64,000 bases of DNA from a virus. The position numbers and the translations under genes are program-made. The notes beneath the pieces are model-generated. The model saw only the letters and a program-made list of their open reading frames with translations. It was not told the origin of the DNA and made no database searches. The stretch lies in the IMG/VR virus record IMGVR_UViG_3300046170_000378, positions 62,001 to 126,000 of that record; one strand, given 5' to 3'. Positions within the stretch are counted from its first letter, which is position 1, and every line of letters starts with the position of its first letter. This document shows positions 17,287 to 27,600 of this stretch, piece after piece.

Positions 17287-19116
17287 ATGGCTGAATTAAA
17301 ATTTTTAAGTACATTAAGAACAACTGCGACGCAAATTAAAGACGATGCTAGAGTTTATATTTCTAGAATCTATGGTCGTGCAGGTACTTTATTTACAGAG
17401 GCATCTCCATTTGCACAGATACTTTCAGTTATGTCTGAAATTCAAGAACTGATATTATTCTATCTTGAGGATGCGATAGTAGAGCAGAACATATACACTG
17501 CACAACACGTTGAATCTATTTATGGTATGAGTAGATTGACAGGGCATGATGCTACTAGAGGATTTGCCGCTACTGGAGAAATAGAATTTAGATGGAAACC
17601 AGGTGTAGATTTTGATAAAATATCTGGCTCTGGAATAACTATCGATAGTAGAGCAGAATTAAAATTTGATCTGAATGGTTTAACATATACACTATTAACC
17701 GATAAGGACAGATTTAGATTAGAAAAAAGTAATAGCACTAAAATTAGTACTGCTATTATTCAAGGTAAATTTCAAACACAATCATTCACAGGTGATGGTG
17801 AACCATTGCAATCTATTAACGTACAAACTGCTGGACTTTCAGATCATAGCAAAATAACTGTTAGTGTTAATGGAGAAGTTTGGACTAAACAAGAATCTTT
17901 ATATGATTTACACAGAGACGAAAAAGCGTACTTAGTAAAGACTGGAATTTCTGGTGGACTAGACGTTTATTTTGGAAATACCGCATTCGGTATGAGACCT
18001 CCAGTTGGATCTAAGATAGAAGTAGAGTATGTTGTTCATGATGGTAAAAAAGGTAATATAGACGATTCTAATGACTTAACTTTAAAATGGATGGCTCAAG
18101 GTGAAGATTCTGTTGGAGAACAACACGATCTAAATAATTTCTTAGATATTACTGTTACATCATCGCCTAAAATGGGAACAGATAGAGAGTCTACTCAGTT
18201 TACTAAGATAATGACTCCGCTTGCTAGTAAGTCTTTTGTGTTAGCAACACCAGATAATTACGAATATTTCTTATCAAGATATGGCATATTCTCATATTTA
18301 GATGCTTATAATACAACCGAAGATCAATATTTAGATGACGATAATGTAATTTATATTTTTGCTATTCCAGATGTTAGAAAGAAACTAGCTAAAAATCAAG
18401 ATTATTTTTCTGTTCCACAGGAAGAAATGTTTTTCGATGATCAAGAGTATGAAAAAATGAGAAAGGTTTTACAGGACAGTGGTCAGCAGATGGTTACAAC
18501 AGAAGTCGTGTTTGTAAAACCTAAGATTAGAAAATATAGCATGGATGTAAATGTTAGATTTTTTGAAGGATTTACTAAAGATGAAATATCTAATGCAATC
18601 AGAAGTAAAATCGATGAGTATTTATTAAACGTTACAAGAAGAGATAAGTTACCTAAATCTGATATAGTTTACATACTAGAAGAAATTGAGGGTATTGATG
18701 CAGTTAACGTTAGATTTATTTCTGAAACTGAAGAAACTGCCAGAAGACTTGGTTATTTTGAGTCTAAAACCGTTCAAGTGGTTCCACAAGAGCCAGTTAC
18801 TTTAGAAAATGTTGGAAATGGAAAACAAAAATATGTTTTCTTTAAAAGAATTGAAGAAGTTAACACTGTTGAAGTAGATGAAAATACTGTAATTCCAGAA
18901 GAAGTTGTAGGATTAGATAGATGGGGAGATATAATTATGGAGAAAGAAGAGGTTGCGGTATTCAGAGGTGGATGGCAAGATAGAGATGGTGATGAAATAG
19001 TTGATGACGTTTTAATTAACGCTGAAGCTGCACTAAGTATTAACTTCGAAGGTGATCCTGTGCCTAGAACTATTTATACTAGATTACAAGCTGGTAATAG
19101 AAAGGCATTAAAATAA
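17287..19116 (+). CDS. 6: baseplate wedge protein gp6-like (baseplate J family)
   Basis: A 609-aa protein, near the length of T4 gp6 (660 aa). The N-terminal helical domain (QILSVMSEIQELILFYLED, IYTAQHVESIYGMSRLTGHD) and the later NAIRSKIDEYLL with LPKSDIVYILEEIEGIDAVNV fit the baseplate-J/gp6 pattern. gp6 dimers form the inner ring of the baseplate that transmits sheath contraction. The position directly after gp25 supports the call. Confidence 0.85.
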   Translation: MAELKFLSTLRTTATQIKDDARVYISRIYGRAGTLFTEASPFAQILSVMSEIQELILFYLEDAIVEQNIYTAQHVESIYGMSRLTGHDATRGFAATGEIEFRWKPGVDFDKISGSGITIDSRAELKFDLNGLTYTLLTDKDRFRLEKSNSTKISTAIIQGKFQTQSFTGDGEPLQSINVQTAGLSDHSKITVSVNGEVWTKQESLYDLHRDEKAYLVKTGISGGLDVYFGNTAFGMRPPVGSKIEVEYVVHDGKKGNIDDSNDLTLKWMAQGEDSVGEQHDLNNFLDITVTSSPKMGTDRESTQFTKIMTPLASKSFVLATPDNYEYFLSRYGIFSYLDAYNTTEDQYLDDDNVIYIFAIPDVRKKLAKNQDYFSVPQEEMFFDDQEYEKMRKVLQDSGQQMVTTEVVFVKPKIRKYSMDVNVRFFEGFTKDEISNAIRSKIDEYLLNVTRRDKLPKSDIVYILEEIEGIDAVNVRFISETEETARRLGYFESKTVQVVPQEPVTLENVGNGKQKYVFFKRIEEVNTVEVDENTVIPEEVVGLDRWGDIIMEKEEVAVFRGGWQDRDGDEIVDDVLINAEAALSINFEGDPVPRTIYTRLQAGNRKALK

Positions 19117-19126
19117 ACTGACTACA

Positions 19127-19399
19127 ATGAATCTATTTAAAGACTTATTAAAATACAACAAGTTTCGCACATATGATGTTGCTAAAGAAAGACAAGATCA
19201 AAGGTTAAATGTGGGAAATCAGTATATGGATGAGAGATTCTTAAATAAGATGGTGTCTAAACATATTGTTAGAAATAATATTTTAAGAGATTTTATGAAA
19301 TTCTTAGATGATAGTTTTTTTAACATCATTTCAGGTGTCAGAAGAGTTAAAGCTTACAAAAATTTCACAATTAAAAAAGACGATAAGTATATTAGATAA
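19127..19399 (+). CDS. small baseplate-operon protein (90 aa)
   Basis: Not recognised. A basic, helical 90-aa protein (MDERFLNKMVSKHIVRNNIL) between gp6- and gp7-like genes. Its stop overlaps the next start (TAATG), so it is co-translated. It is possibly a small wedge component, from position only. Confidence 0.55.
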   Translation: MNLFKDLLKYNKFRTYDVAKERQDQRLNVGNQYMDERFLNKMVSKHIVRNNILRDFMKFLDDSFFNIISGVRRVKAYKNFTIKKDDKYIR

Positions 19400-19752
19400 T
19401 GTATAGTAATTTAAGATTTTTTAATGGCTTAGATAATGACTTGAATTTAGTTCAAGATGCAGCTGGTGTTTGGAAAGGTAATCTATTTTTAGATGAAGTT
19501 TCTGTACAGTTATATGAAACTGTCAATCTTTTTATATTAGAAGAGTGTAAACATTTAGGTGATTTAGTTGCTAACACTCCAGTTGCCGAATTAGATGCAG
19601 ATGTTAAATTTGTTTTTAAGTGGAAAAAAGATACTATTGTTACATCTAAAGATATAATCATGTATGGCACTAAGCTAGAAGATGGTAAAATTATCGTTGA
19701 TGAAAAGCAATCTTTAGAATTTGACCTTAGAGCCATATTCTTATATAGATAA
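19399..19752 (+). CDS. 7: baseplate wedge protein gp7-like, N-terminal part
   Basis: A 117-codon beta-rich start of the wedge protein (LRFFNGLDNDLNLVQDAAG, VKFVFKWKKDTIVTSKDII). The frame ends at 19752. A one-base skip near 19741-19744 continues it as ...RAIFLIDNIDYNFVKEIST into the next frame, for 916 aa over 19399-22150. The following ORF has no ATG until well downstream, which supports a single gene broken by one inserted base. Confidence 0.6.
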   Translation: MYSNLRFFNGLDNDLNLVQDAAGVWKGNLFLDEVSVQLYETVNLFILEECKHLGDLVANTPVAELDADVKFVFKWKKDTIVTSKDIIMYGTKLEDGKIIVDEKQSLEFDLRAIFLYR

Positions 19753-22150
19753 TATAGACTATAATTTTGTAAAAGAAATTTCAACTCCAAATCAAGTTGC
19801 AATACAAGTAAACGTTGCACTTAGTTCAAACACAGCAGGGCCACACAGAAGAACTCTTTGTGTTTATCAATCTATTAACAACGCAGAATTATTAATTGCT
19901 GAGATAGTGATATACGGTGAGGTTGTTGAAGAAGACGAAAGACTTAGTACTTTATTGTCAAACTTCGGTGCAACACTAGACATTGGTGACTTTATGTTGT
20001 TTAAGACACATGACATTAGTGAAATGTCTCCAGATTTTAAACTTCTTAATAGTAAGCGAAAAGAGTTACTCTTAGAATTACATAACATTAAGCCATTTGT
20101 AGGAACTTATAAAGCTATATTAAATGCTATAGATTTCTTTGGCTATGATAGAATCACACTAAAGGAATATTGGCTTAATGTTGATAAGTCAACAGAAAGC
20201 TTCGGTAAAATGTACGCTGTGCCGGTACCAAACGCTTCTAAGAGAGGCGAGATGATCCGCAAAAGATTAAAGTTTAGTGTGCCAAGTAGTACGATGAAGA
20301 AAACCAGCAGATTTAGTTTGGTTTATAGAATCAACGAAACAAATGGCACCTTTGATCAATGGGATATTCCAAATGTAGAAGAGGTATTTGATTTTACACC
20401 TGAAGAAGTATTAATTAAATTATACGGATTAAAGAATAGGTTACAAAAAGACTTTTTACCACTAAATGCCAAAATAATAGACATTACTGGTGAAGGTGAT
20501 TATTTTGCACAGAAGAATTTAAATGTATGGAATATACAAAACGGTGTAGGATTTTTTACAGAAGGTCATAATATAAAATTTGATGTCTATCCAAAAAATA
20601 GACCTATTTTTATAGAAGATACATCTATGGTTTTAAAAACATCATTAGATCAAAACGACGATTCTTCTAATTATAATTTATTTTTAAACCTTGAGTATGG
20701 CACAGAAGGAGATTTAACACCTTCACAAAGAACGGAGTTAAAGAACATTTATGATGAATTCTATGAAACTTATTACGATACTGAATTACACTCTTATAAC
20801 CAAAATATTCCAATCGGTGCTCCAATAACACTAGACGGTACAGGTACTTTCGATGATATTTGGGATGAAGCTGAATTTGTTTGGGACGATGCAGTAGATG
20901 CTAACGAAAACCTAAAAGTTACTTGGGATAATTGGTGGAAAAGATGGGTATATGAAGTTGAATGGATTATAACTAATAAAGAAAAAGGTTATGATCAATC
21001 TTTTAGAGGACCAATTGATGATTTTTTAGTTTTTCCTATGACATTACCATTTGTCGGTGATTATTCTGTAGAAATGAGAACTTATGATTTATTTGGACAC
21101 AGATCACATTTTAGAATTGATGATTTAGTTGAAATTAGATTAAAGGATTTAGAGCTATATGGCATATACAAGTGGAAAGAACAAACTGATTGGAATTCTA
21201 AAAAACTAGATTGGTCTAAATCAGGTGGTTATTGGGATTTTCCACAAGACAATACTACAACAATAGACGAAGACATCGCTACTCTTTATTTAACATTAGA
21301 TAGAGCAAATTATGTACACAGAGAAGATGATCAAGGGGTTAGATTCTCAACAGTTCAAAGATTTGTAGATGTATATTCAGAAATAGGCTTTAGTGAAAAT
21401 GCAGGGCCATATCAATGGGACGAATGTTCATTTAGATATAGAGATAGCAAACACTTGTGGTGGGATGCCATGAGAGTAGGTACTGATTTGGCTTCAAGTT
21501 TTAAAATAAACGACATAAAACAAGGGGATGAATTAACTATTACACACGTAGATCCTAAAACTAAAGAAATCATAGTAGGATCTCATGTAATAACATCACC
21601 TACACCAACAAGTACTCTAGATTTATTCGCATGGAACGCTATAGCTCAAGAATTAAATGAAAGCACTGATCCAATTATAAATAAGTTTAATTATAATCCA
21701 GTAATGGAAGATGTAGATGGTGTAGATCCTTTAGTTAGTGATATTTTTAGATTTATTATAGCAACTGGTGAAGAATATTCATATTCTTATGATTTTTCAG
21801 ATGTAAATATTAAATCAGATATAAACAGCACATCTAATGTTAGTGGCTTTAATCACTGTGTACACTATAACCCAACATTTGACGATACTAAAGTATTTAA
21901 GGATTATGCTGAGGTTGAAAGATCTACACACGTGACTATATCTACAGATATTTCTAAGTTCCCTGGAGCAAAGAATGCTAAGTGGACTATTAAGAATATA
22001 AGTAATCCAGAAATAACGGATATATACTATAATAATATGTGGCTGACGTACATATTCAAGCAACCTGGGTACTACTCAATAGAGCTTGAAGCAGAAGACA
22101 CATATGGTAACAAAAACGTTGTAAAACGAAATATGCTAAAAGTAAAATAA
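19745..22150 (+). CDS. 7: baseplate wedge protein gp7-like, main part
   Basis: Main body of a large wedge protein. The stretch LSTLLSNFGATLDIGDFMLF, then RKELLLELHNIKPFVGTYKAILNAIDFFGYDRITLKEYW, is the pattern of phage tail protein I / gp7-like wedge proteins, which connect the central ring to peripheral baseplate parts (only short pieces quoted: KPFVGTYKAIL, FFGYDRITLKEYW). Downstream are several beta-rich domains with Trp-rich segments (TWDNWWKRWVYEVEWII) and a C-terminal PKD/Ig-like stretch ending NVVKRNMLKVK. Rejoined length is 916 aa, compared with 1032 aa for T4 gp7. Confidence 0.6.
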   Translation: MDNIDYNFVKEISTPNQVAIQVNVALSSNTAGPHRRTLCVYQSINNAELLIAEIVIYGEVVEEDERLSTLLSNFGATLDIGDFMLFKTHDISEMSPDFKLLNSKRKELLLELHNIKPFVGTYKAILNAIDFFGYDRITLKEYWLNVDKSTESFGKMYAVPVPNASKRGEMIRKRLKFSVPSSTMKKTSRFSLVYRINETNGTFDQWDIPNVEEVFDFTPEEVLIKLYGLKNRLQKDFLPLNAKIIDITGEGDYFAQKNLNVWNIQNGVGFFTEGHNIKFDVYPKNRPIFIEDTSMVLKTSLDQNDDSSNYNLFLNLEYGTEGDLTPSQRTELKNIYDEFYETYYDTELHSYNQNIPIGAPITLDGTGTFDDIWDEAEFVWDDAVDANENLKVTWDNWWKRWVYEVEWIITNKEKGYDQSFRGPIDDFLVFPMTLPFVGDYSVEMRTYDLFGHRSHFRIDDLVEIRLKDLELYGIYKWKEQTDWNSKKLDWSKSGGYWDFPQDNTTTIDEDIATLYLTLDRANYVHREDDQGVRFSTVQRFVDVYSEIGFSENAGPYQWDECSFRYRDSKHLWWDAMRVGTDLASSFKINDIKQGDELTITHVDPKTKEIIVGSHVITSPTPTSTLDLFAWNAIAQELNESTDPIINKFNYNPVMEDVDGVDPLVSDIFRFIIATGEEYSYSYDFSDVNIKSDINSTSNVSGFNHCVHYNPTFDDTKVFKDYAEVERSTHVTISTDISKFPGAKNAKWTIKNISNPEITDIYYNNMWLTYIFKQPGYYSIELEAEDTYGNKNVVKRNMLKVK

Positions 22151-22159
22151 ACAAATAAA

Positions 22160-22720
22160 ATGGCAAACATTACAGAAATCTTAGGAACTGACTCGGTGTC
22201 ATCATCGAGACCAACTATCAATAATAACTTTGAGTTATTAAATGATGAGCTAGCAAGTGTTACTGCTCTTTTAAATCCGACAACATCGGTTTTAAGCGGA
22301 GTTAGTAATATTACTACTTCAGCTATTACAGTTTTGCAAAACAATTTAACTTTATTTCAAGTTAATTCAAATGGTGGAACAGTAGGAACAGACTTCACTT
22401 TCAATAACGCGATCACGGCTGCTGGTAAAGTAGTTAAAAGCGGTGTTGTTGGTTCGGCTGCAACTGCTACGACAATCTCTGCTCCAACAACTATTGAAAA
22501 ATCAACATACTTCATTGATGCTGATTTTACTTTACCAGTTGCAGATGACGGTCAAGAGTTTATGATCATTGCAACAGCCGCAGCTAATTTATTAACAGCA
22601 GCGGGTGTTTCTTTAGGAGCAACTTCAATCGCACTTGATGGACTTAACTCAACAGTAACTTTAAGATGTTTTGGCAATACGTGGTACGTAGTTAGTTCTC
22701 ACGCGGCGACAATCAGTTAA
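22160..22720 (+). CDS. small virion protein with fibre-attachment-like N-terminus
   Basis: A 186-aa protein. The N-terminus GTDSVSSSRPTINNNFELLNDE resembles the short anchor module found at the start of other tail-fibre-type genes here (compare SDSDSIKFEKINYNFDQI in the gene at 36842). The rest is low-charge, Thr/Ala-rich beta sequence ending in a strand-rich domain (TVTLRCFGNTWYVVSSH). It is probably a small trimeric baseplate or fibre component; the specific role is unknown. Confidence 0.55.
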   Translation: MANITEILGTDSVSSSRPTINNNFELLNDELASVTALLNPTTSVLSGVSNITTSAITVLQNNLTLFQVNSNGGTVGTDFTFNNAITAAGKVVKSGVVGSAATATTISAPTTIEKSTYFIDADFTLPVADDGQEFMIIATAAANLLTAAGVSLGATSIALDGLNSTVTLRCFGNTWYVVSSHAATIS

Positions 22721-22743
22721 TAAACAAAATTAATAAAAAATAA

Positions 22744-24681
22744 ATGGCGACTCCTTTAGTTAGAATACCTCAGCCGCAAGGCGGTACAATGTATGCATTC
22801 GCATCGGCAGCGAGAGACATAACTAGGGCCTTTAATAATCCTGATCTAAAATTTGAATTTAGTAAATATGCTTTACTAGATTTACCAGATTTTACACAAT
22901 CAGTAAATGGTTCTAATGTTATTGATTATGAGCTTGGTTTAAAACAAGCGTCAGGTCAATCATATGTTGCGTCGATGCCAAATGTCGACTTCGCACAAAC
23001 ATTCCAAAATTATGCACTTAATCTAGAAGAGATTCTTTTAAAAGATGATGATTATGATCCAATCATTCTTCAGTCAGATGCTGAAAAAATCTTTTTTAAG
23101 TGGATGTCAAAATTAGGAGCAGTAGATTTTAGACCTACAGATTCTAATGAAAGCACAAATGGATTATATGCTGAAAACGACAATGCTATTTTAGGTGGAG
23201 CCAATTATGAGAGATTAGTAAAGTATTTAGGTACAATAGATGCTGAAAATGACGTAACTTACTCTGACAATACATATCATGAGGTCTATATTAACGTACC
23301 TACTTCTGTGGGTTACACGCCATTAGTTTTATTTAGACCAACAAATTACAACACAACTGCAACCAAATTATATGCAGAAGATTATATTCAAGGAAGAGCT
23401 GGTCAACAACACCCGGATCCAAATATTAATATAGACGCTGTAGTAGATGAATACAATGCAGAAAGTGGACCATATTATGATATTCAAACTAACGCAACAA
23501 ATTCTGTACAAATAGAATTTAATGCTGGTAGTTATGCTGCTATTCAAAATGATCCAAAGACACAATCTATTTTAGATTTTTCTAAGAAGGGTCAAGATTT
23601 TAGATTTAATGCAGTATTGGTTTATTATGATCTTTATAGTGAATCTGTACCTGCAAATAGATCAACAAACTTATATGGTATCTTGATCTTAGATGATATT
23701 CAAGATGCATTTGGTCCAGGTACAAAAATACACGAGCAAATAAAGTATAAGCCTAATGAAGTAACTGGTCTTAACGGAAATGCTTATTCATTAAAATTAA
23801 ATCTAAAGTTTAATTCTTCTTTAGATAATGTGGGTGTTGAAACGTCTATCAATGACTTTACTACATTTTCTATGGATTTATTCATGGATACAACAACTGC
23901 CCTTGAAAACGCAACGCAATTACTTTTAGAAGCCAATACGCGATATTCTAGCATTGTAAATAGATTAGAAGAAATTGAAGGATTAGTTCTCAATTCTAGT
24001 GATAGCGAAGAACTTAAAGAAAGGTTAACAACTATTGAGTCTTCTTTCGAAGATGCTTCAATTCAATTACAAGATTCAAGATCTTTACTAGATCTAATTA
24101 CTAAGGCACATGATAAAATCAATAGATTAGTAGACGGAACAGTTCCAGTTGAACTACAATATAACACAGATGTTATTTTCAACGGTATGGGAACACAAGT
24201 CGATAAGACAATTTCTAATAAGATTAAAATTAATAATACAGTATACGGTTATTCTTTAAATGAGGCTTGGTTATACAATATGGCAGCTAGCTCATTGGCT
24301 GTTAAACTTAGCAACACTCAACAGTTTGATGCAAACGTAAATGGTCAAGGTGCAGATAAATATGCAATTTGGGCCAAATTAGAAGAGTACACCAATAGAT
24401 TAAGCTTAACTAATTTATTATCATCGGATCCTAATAGTGATCTGAATATATACATTGACGACACTTCTACTTCGTGGAAAATCGGTCAAACTTTTAAAAT
24501 AGCATTTGATACGATTGATATGCAGGGTAATAACATTAAGATATATTCTGATAAGATGAATAGTTTTAATAAGTTAGTTGCTGAAATAGACGTTAGTCAA
24601 CTTTTAACAAATAAACCATATATAGAGGTAACATGTGTAGATCCTACAACTTATCTCTTTGAAGCAGATATTTTAAGATAA
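22744..24681 (+). CDS. virion structural protein (baseplate/tail)
   Basis: A 645-aa protein with no family recognised. The N-terminus (QGGTMYAFASAARDITRAFNNP) looks like an assembly segment. The middle is strand-rich, residues ~395-470 form a coiled coil (YSSIVNRLEEIEGLVL, LKERLTTIESSF), and the C-terminus is beta-rich. It overlaps nothing and is followed after one base by the next structural gene, as part of the same late operon. Confidence 0.6.
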   Translation: MATPLVRIPQPQGGTMYAFASAARDITRAFNNPDLKFEFSKYALLDLPDFTQSVNGSNVIDYELGLKQASGQSYVASMPNVDFAQTFQNYALNLEEILLKDDDYDPIILQSDAEKIFFKWMSKLGAVDFRPTDSNESTNGLYAENDNAILGGANYERLVKYLGTIDAENDVTYSDNTYHEVYINVPTSVGYTPLVLFRPTNYNTTATKLYAEDYIQGRAGQQHPDPNINIDAVVDEYNAESGPYYDIQTNATNSVQIEFNAGSYAAIQNDPKTQSILDFSKKGQDFRFNAVLVYYDLYSESVPANRSTNLYGILILDDIQDAFGPGTKIHEQIKYKPNEVTGLNGNAYSLKLNLKFNSSLDNVGVETSINDFTTFSMDLFMDTTTALENATQLLLEANTRYSSIVNRLEEIEGLVLNSSDSEELKERLTTIESSFEDASIQLQDSRSLLDLITKAHDKINRLVDGTVPVELQYNTDVIFNGMGTQVDKTISNKIKINNTVYGYSLNEAWLYNMAASSLAVKLSNTQQFDANVNGQGADKYAIWAKLEEYTNRLSLTNLLSSDPNSDLNIYIDDTSTSWKIGQTFKIAFDTIDMQGNNIKIYSDKMNSFNKLVAEIDVSQLLTNKPYIEVTCVDPTTYLFEADILR

Positions 24682-24682
24682 T

Positions 24683-27600
24683 ATGAATACTAACAACTCA
24701 CTTTCTAACACGCTCAAGAAGCTTCTTGAAATCAATGCTAATTCTTTAAAGATATATGAAAGAATTAATGAGGCTATAACTACTGAAACTAAAGATGTTC
24801 CATTAGAAATTTTAACAGCCGAAGGAACTACTAAGACAGTATATGTCCCTGCGTTTGGTTATATGAAACGTGAGTTAGAAAGGTTAGATACAAATTTAAA
24901 GGCACTTTCGGGATTAGGCAAAGGAAACACTAAGATTAAACTATCAGATGGAAGTTACCAAAATATTCTCACATCTACCTTAAAGACACCTGCAAATGAT
25001 ATTAATAGTCTAGTAAGACCAGAAAGATTTTCTACAAAAAGCAATTATTTCTTTGAAGACTTTTTAAACCCATTATTGACTACAAAGTTAGATGTAACTG
25101 GACAAATACCTAATGACACAGAAAGAGTTTTAATTAAAAGAATTATTTTTGATGCAACAAGTGATGTTACAGTTGAGTACTTTAAAAGCAACTTTAAGAA
25201 TACTGAAGGTTTAGATTATTTTACAGTTATTAGAGACATTGTTAACAACAACTTATCATACACTCTTGACGAAGAAGTCAGAGATTTACCATTTAGAAAT
25301 AGTCAATATGGCGGTAAATTCGATATTACGTCAATTGACACTATGAAGAAAGAAGTTGTCGTAGGTGGTGTAACTAAGAAAAAATCTGTAAAATTAATCA
25401 CAGTAGACAAGTTAACATATTCTGATAACTTGAAAGATTTAGACGATACTGAACTGCTTAAAACTGGTGATGAATTAATGCTAAATAGTGGTAATAAAAA
25501 CACTAGATATAAAGTTACAAAAATAGATGGCTCTACAAGACAGTTAGAACTAGAATTAGTAGAGGGATACGAAGCTCTTAAAATAGGTGCTGACGTTTTA
25601 TCAATATACAAATATACAAATTCTGAATTATCTGTTCAAGTTAATTGCGGATTTAATGAAAGAATATTAGTGTTTATTAAAGCTATTGACCCAGAATCTA
25701 ATATGTTGGCTGAAAAATGGTCACCTGGTGTGGGTCTATATACTAATGAATTAACACTTTTACAAGAAGATGGCACGTTTATTAGATTAGATGATTATTA
25801 CAAAGAAAATGTAGCCGACTTTGGTCAATATATTAAGGCACTTAAGGATGACGCAATTCCACCAGCAACTGTGGGAGTAACACCAGACGCGCCAATCCTG
25901 AACAACAGTAACTTTAAGGTTGTTCAAATTAACAGACACCTGACTAAGAATGACGCATCTGATAAGATTAAGAAGTTCTCTGCAGATAAAACTACTGTTG
26001 AAGAAACAATTAAGAAGCTAGATGATACTATTTCTAAGAAAAGAACTGAAATTTCTACTAAGAAATATGAATCTGAAGTACAGAGAGATAAAGATAAAAG
26101 TGAGCTTAACTCATTAATAGACGAAAGAGCTAGTGAAACTAAACTTTACAATAGTTTGGTCAATCAAATTCAATCGTTGGCTTCAAGTACTAACGCAACT
26201 AACATTACGCCTAAATTTAGAGTTAGAGGATTTTGGGCAGTGCCAGCTCCTAAGAAAGTTGCAGACACTGTTGATCAAAAGGTTATTCAGTTCGCTGTAC
26301 AATATAGATACTTATCAACTAATGGTAAATCAAGTGAAGTTTCACAATTGCCATTTACAGATGGTACTAGAGAGAAAACTGCGGTATTCTCAAATTGGAA
26401 TGAAATTAAAACTAAGGTTAGATCAAGAGGTAAAGTTGAAAATGTTGGAAATCCAAAATTAGCAAGAAGGTTTGAGTGGAAAGAATCTTTAGTAGAAGAT
26501 GCACAAGAAATCAATTTTAACCAACTTGATATTGCTATTAACCAAAATGAATTAGTAGAAATTAGAGTAAGATCTATCTCTGAAGCAGGTTACCCTGCAA
26601 ACCCAATATATTCTGATTGGTCAGAGTCAATAACTATTGATTTCCCAGAAGCTGAAATAGACACTACTGATTTAGATGCACTAGTTGAGAAAAACTTAGC
26701 TGAGGTTGCATCTGTTAAAATATCAGATGAGTTAACTTCTAAGGGTGTATTTACACACGTAGACGAAAGCTTTGTGTCTAACGAAAAATTCTATGCACAT
26801 AATGCATCTTCAATTGCATCTGGTTTCTTATCAGATGAACAAAAACCTATTTCGGTATTTGATAAACTAATTGCATTAGAAGCCCAAATAGCTGCACTTA
26901 AAGAAGGTATCGAAGCTGAGGTTGGAGAATTAGTAGTAACACTAAGATCAGAGGATGGTACAGTTTCTGTTATGCAAAACAACACAGTAAACCAAATATT
27001 TGCTGGTTATTATGTTGATGAGGTTGCTGAACTTTCTATTAAAAAGGGTCACATTGTTACTAAGACATTTAAACTGCTATTAGAAAACACAAAAGCTACA
27101 CAATTAGAATTAGTAGCTAGATTGACTGGTGATAGAAACGAACCTGCTCACAAATCTTCTTCTAGTGGTTCTAGTATTCATAATAATGGATTTGGTCCTG
27201 CATTAAACGATCAAGGTGGTACTGGTATTGACACTAAAGTACAAGACGATACATATTACACGACTCAGGGTAAATATGATTTAGCGCCGATCCAATATCA
27301 AAATATTTCTGCAACACAAATTGGATCTTATGATTTATTATTAGAAGCTCCTTATCAATCGGCACAAAGAAGAGGTCAATTTATTTACTCTAGATATATG
27401 GATATTGGTAATCAAAACCCATTATATGTTACTGAGTCTCTAATTGACGGAGCATCTGCAAGTTTAACTAACTACGAGTACACTCTAAGTTATGCTAATT
27501 TTATGGCAGACGCAGGTAGTATTGATTTAATTACACCAACTGGTGATGGAGAAACTAATGATTTTATTTGGACTGGAACGTTTGGTGTTGCCAATAACGC

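Noticed and set aside
26133-26462. 109-codon + strand frame inside the 1258-aa structural gene
   Set aside because: It is the out-of-frame shadow of a continuous, well-formed gene and has no separate start context.
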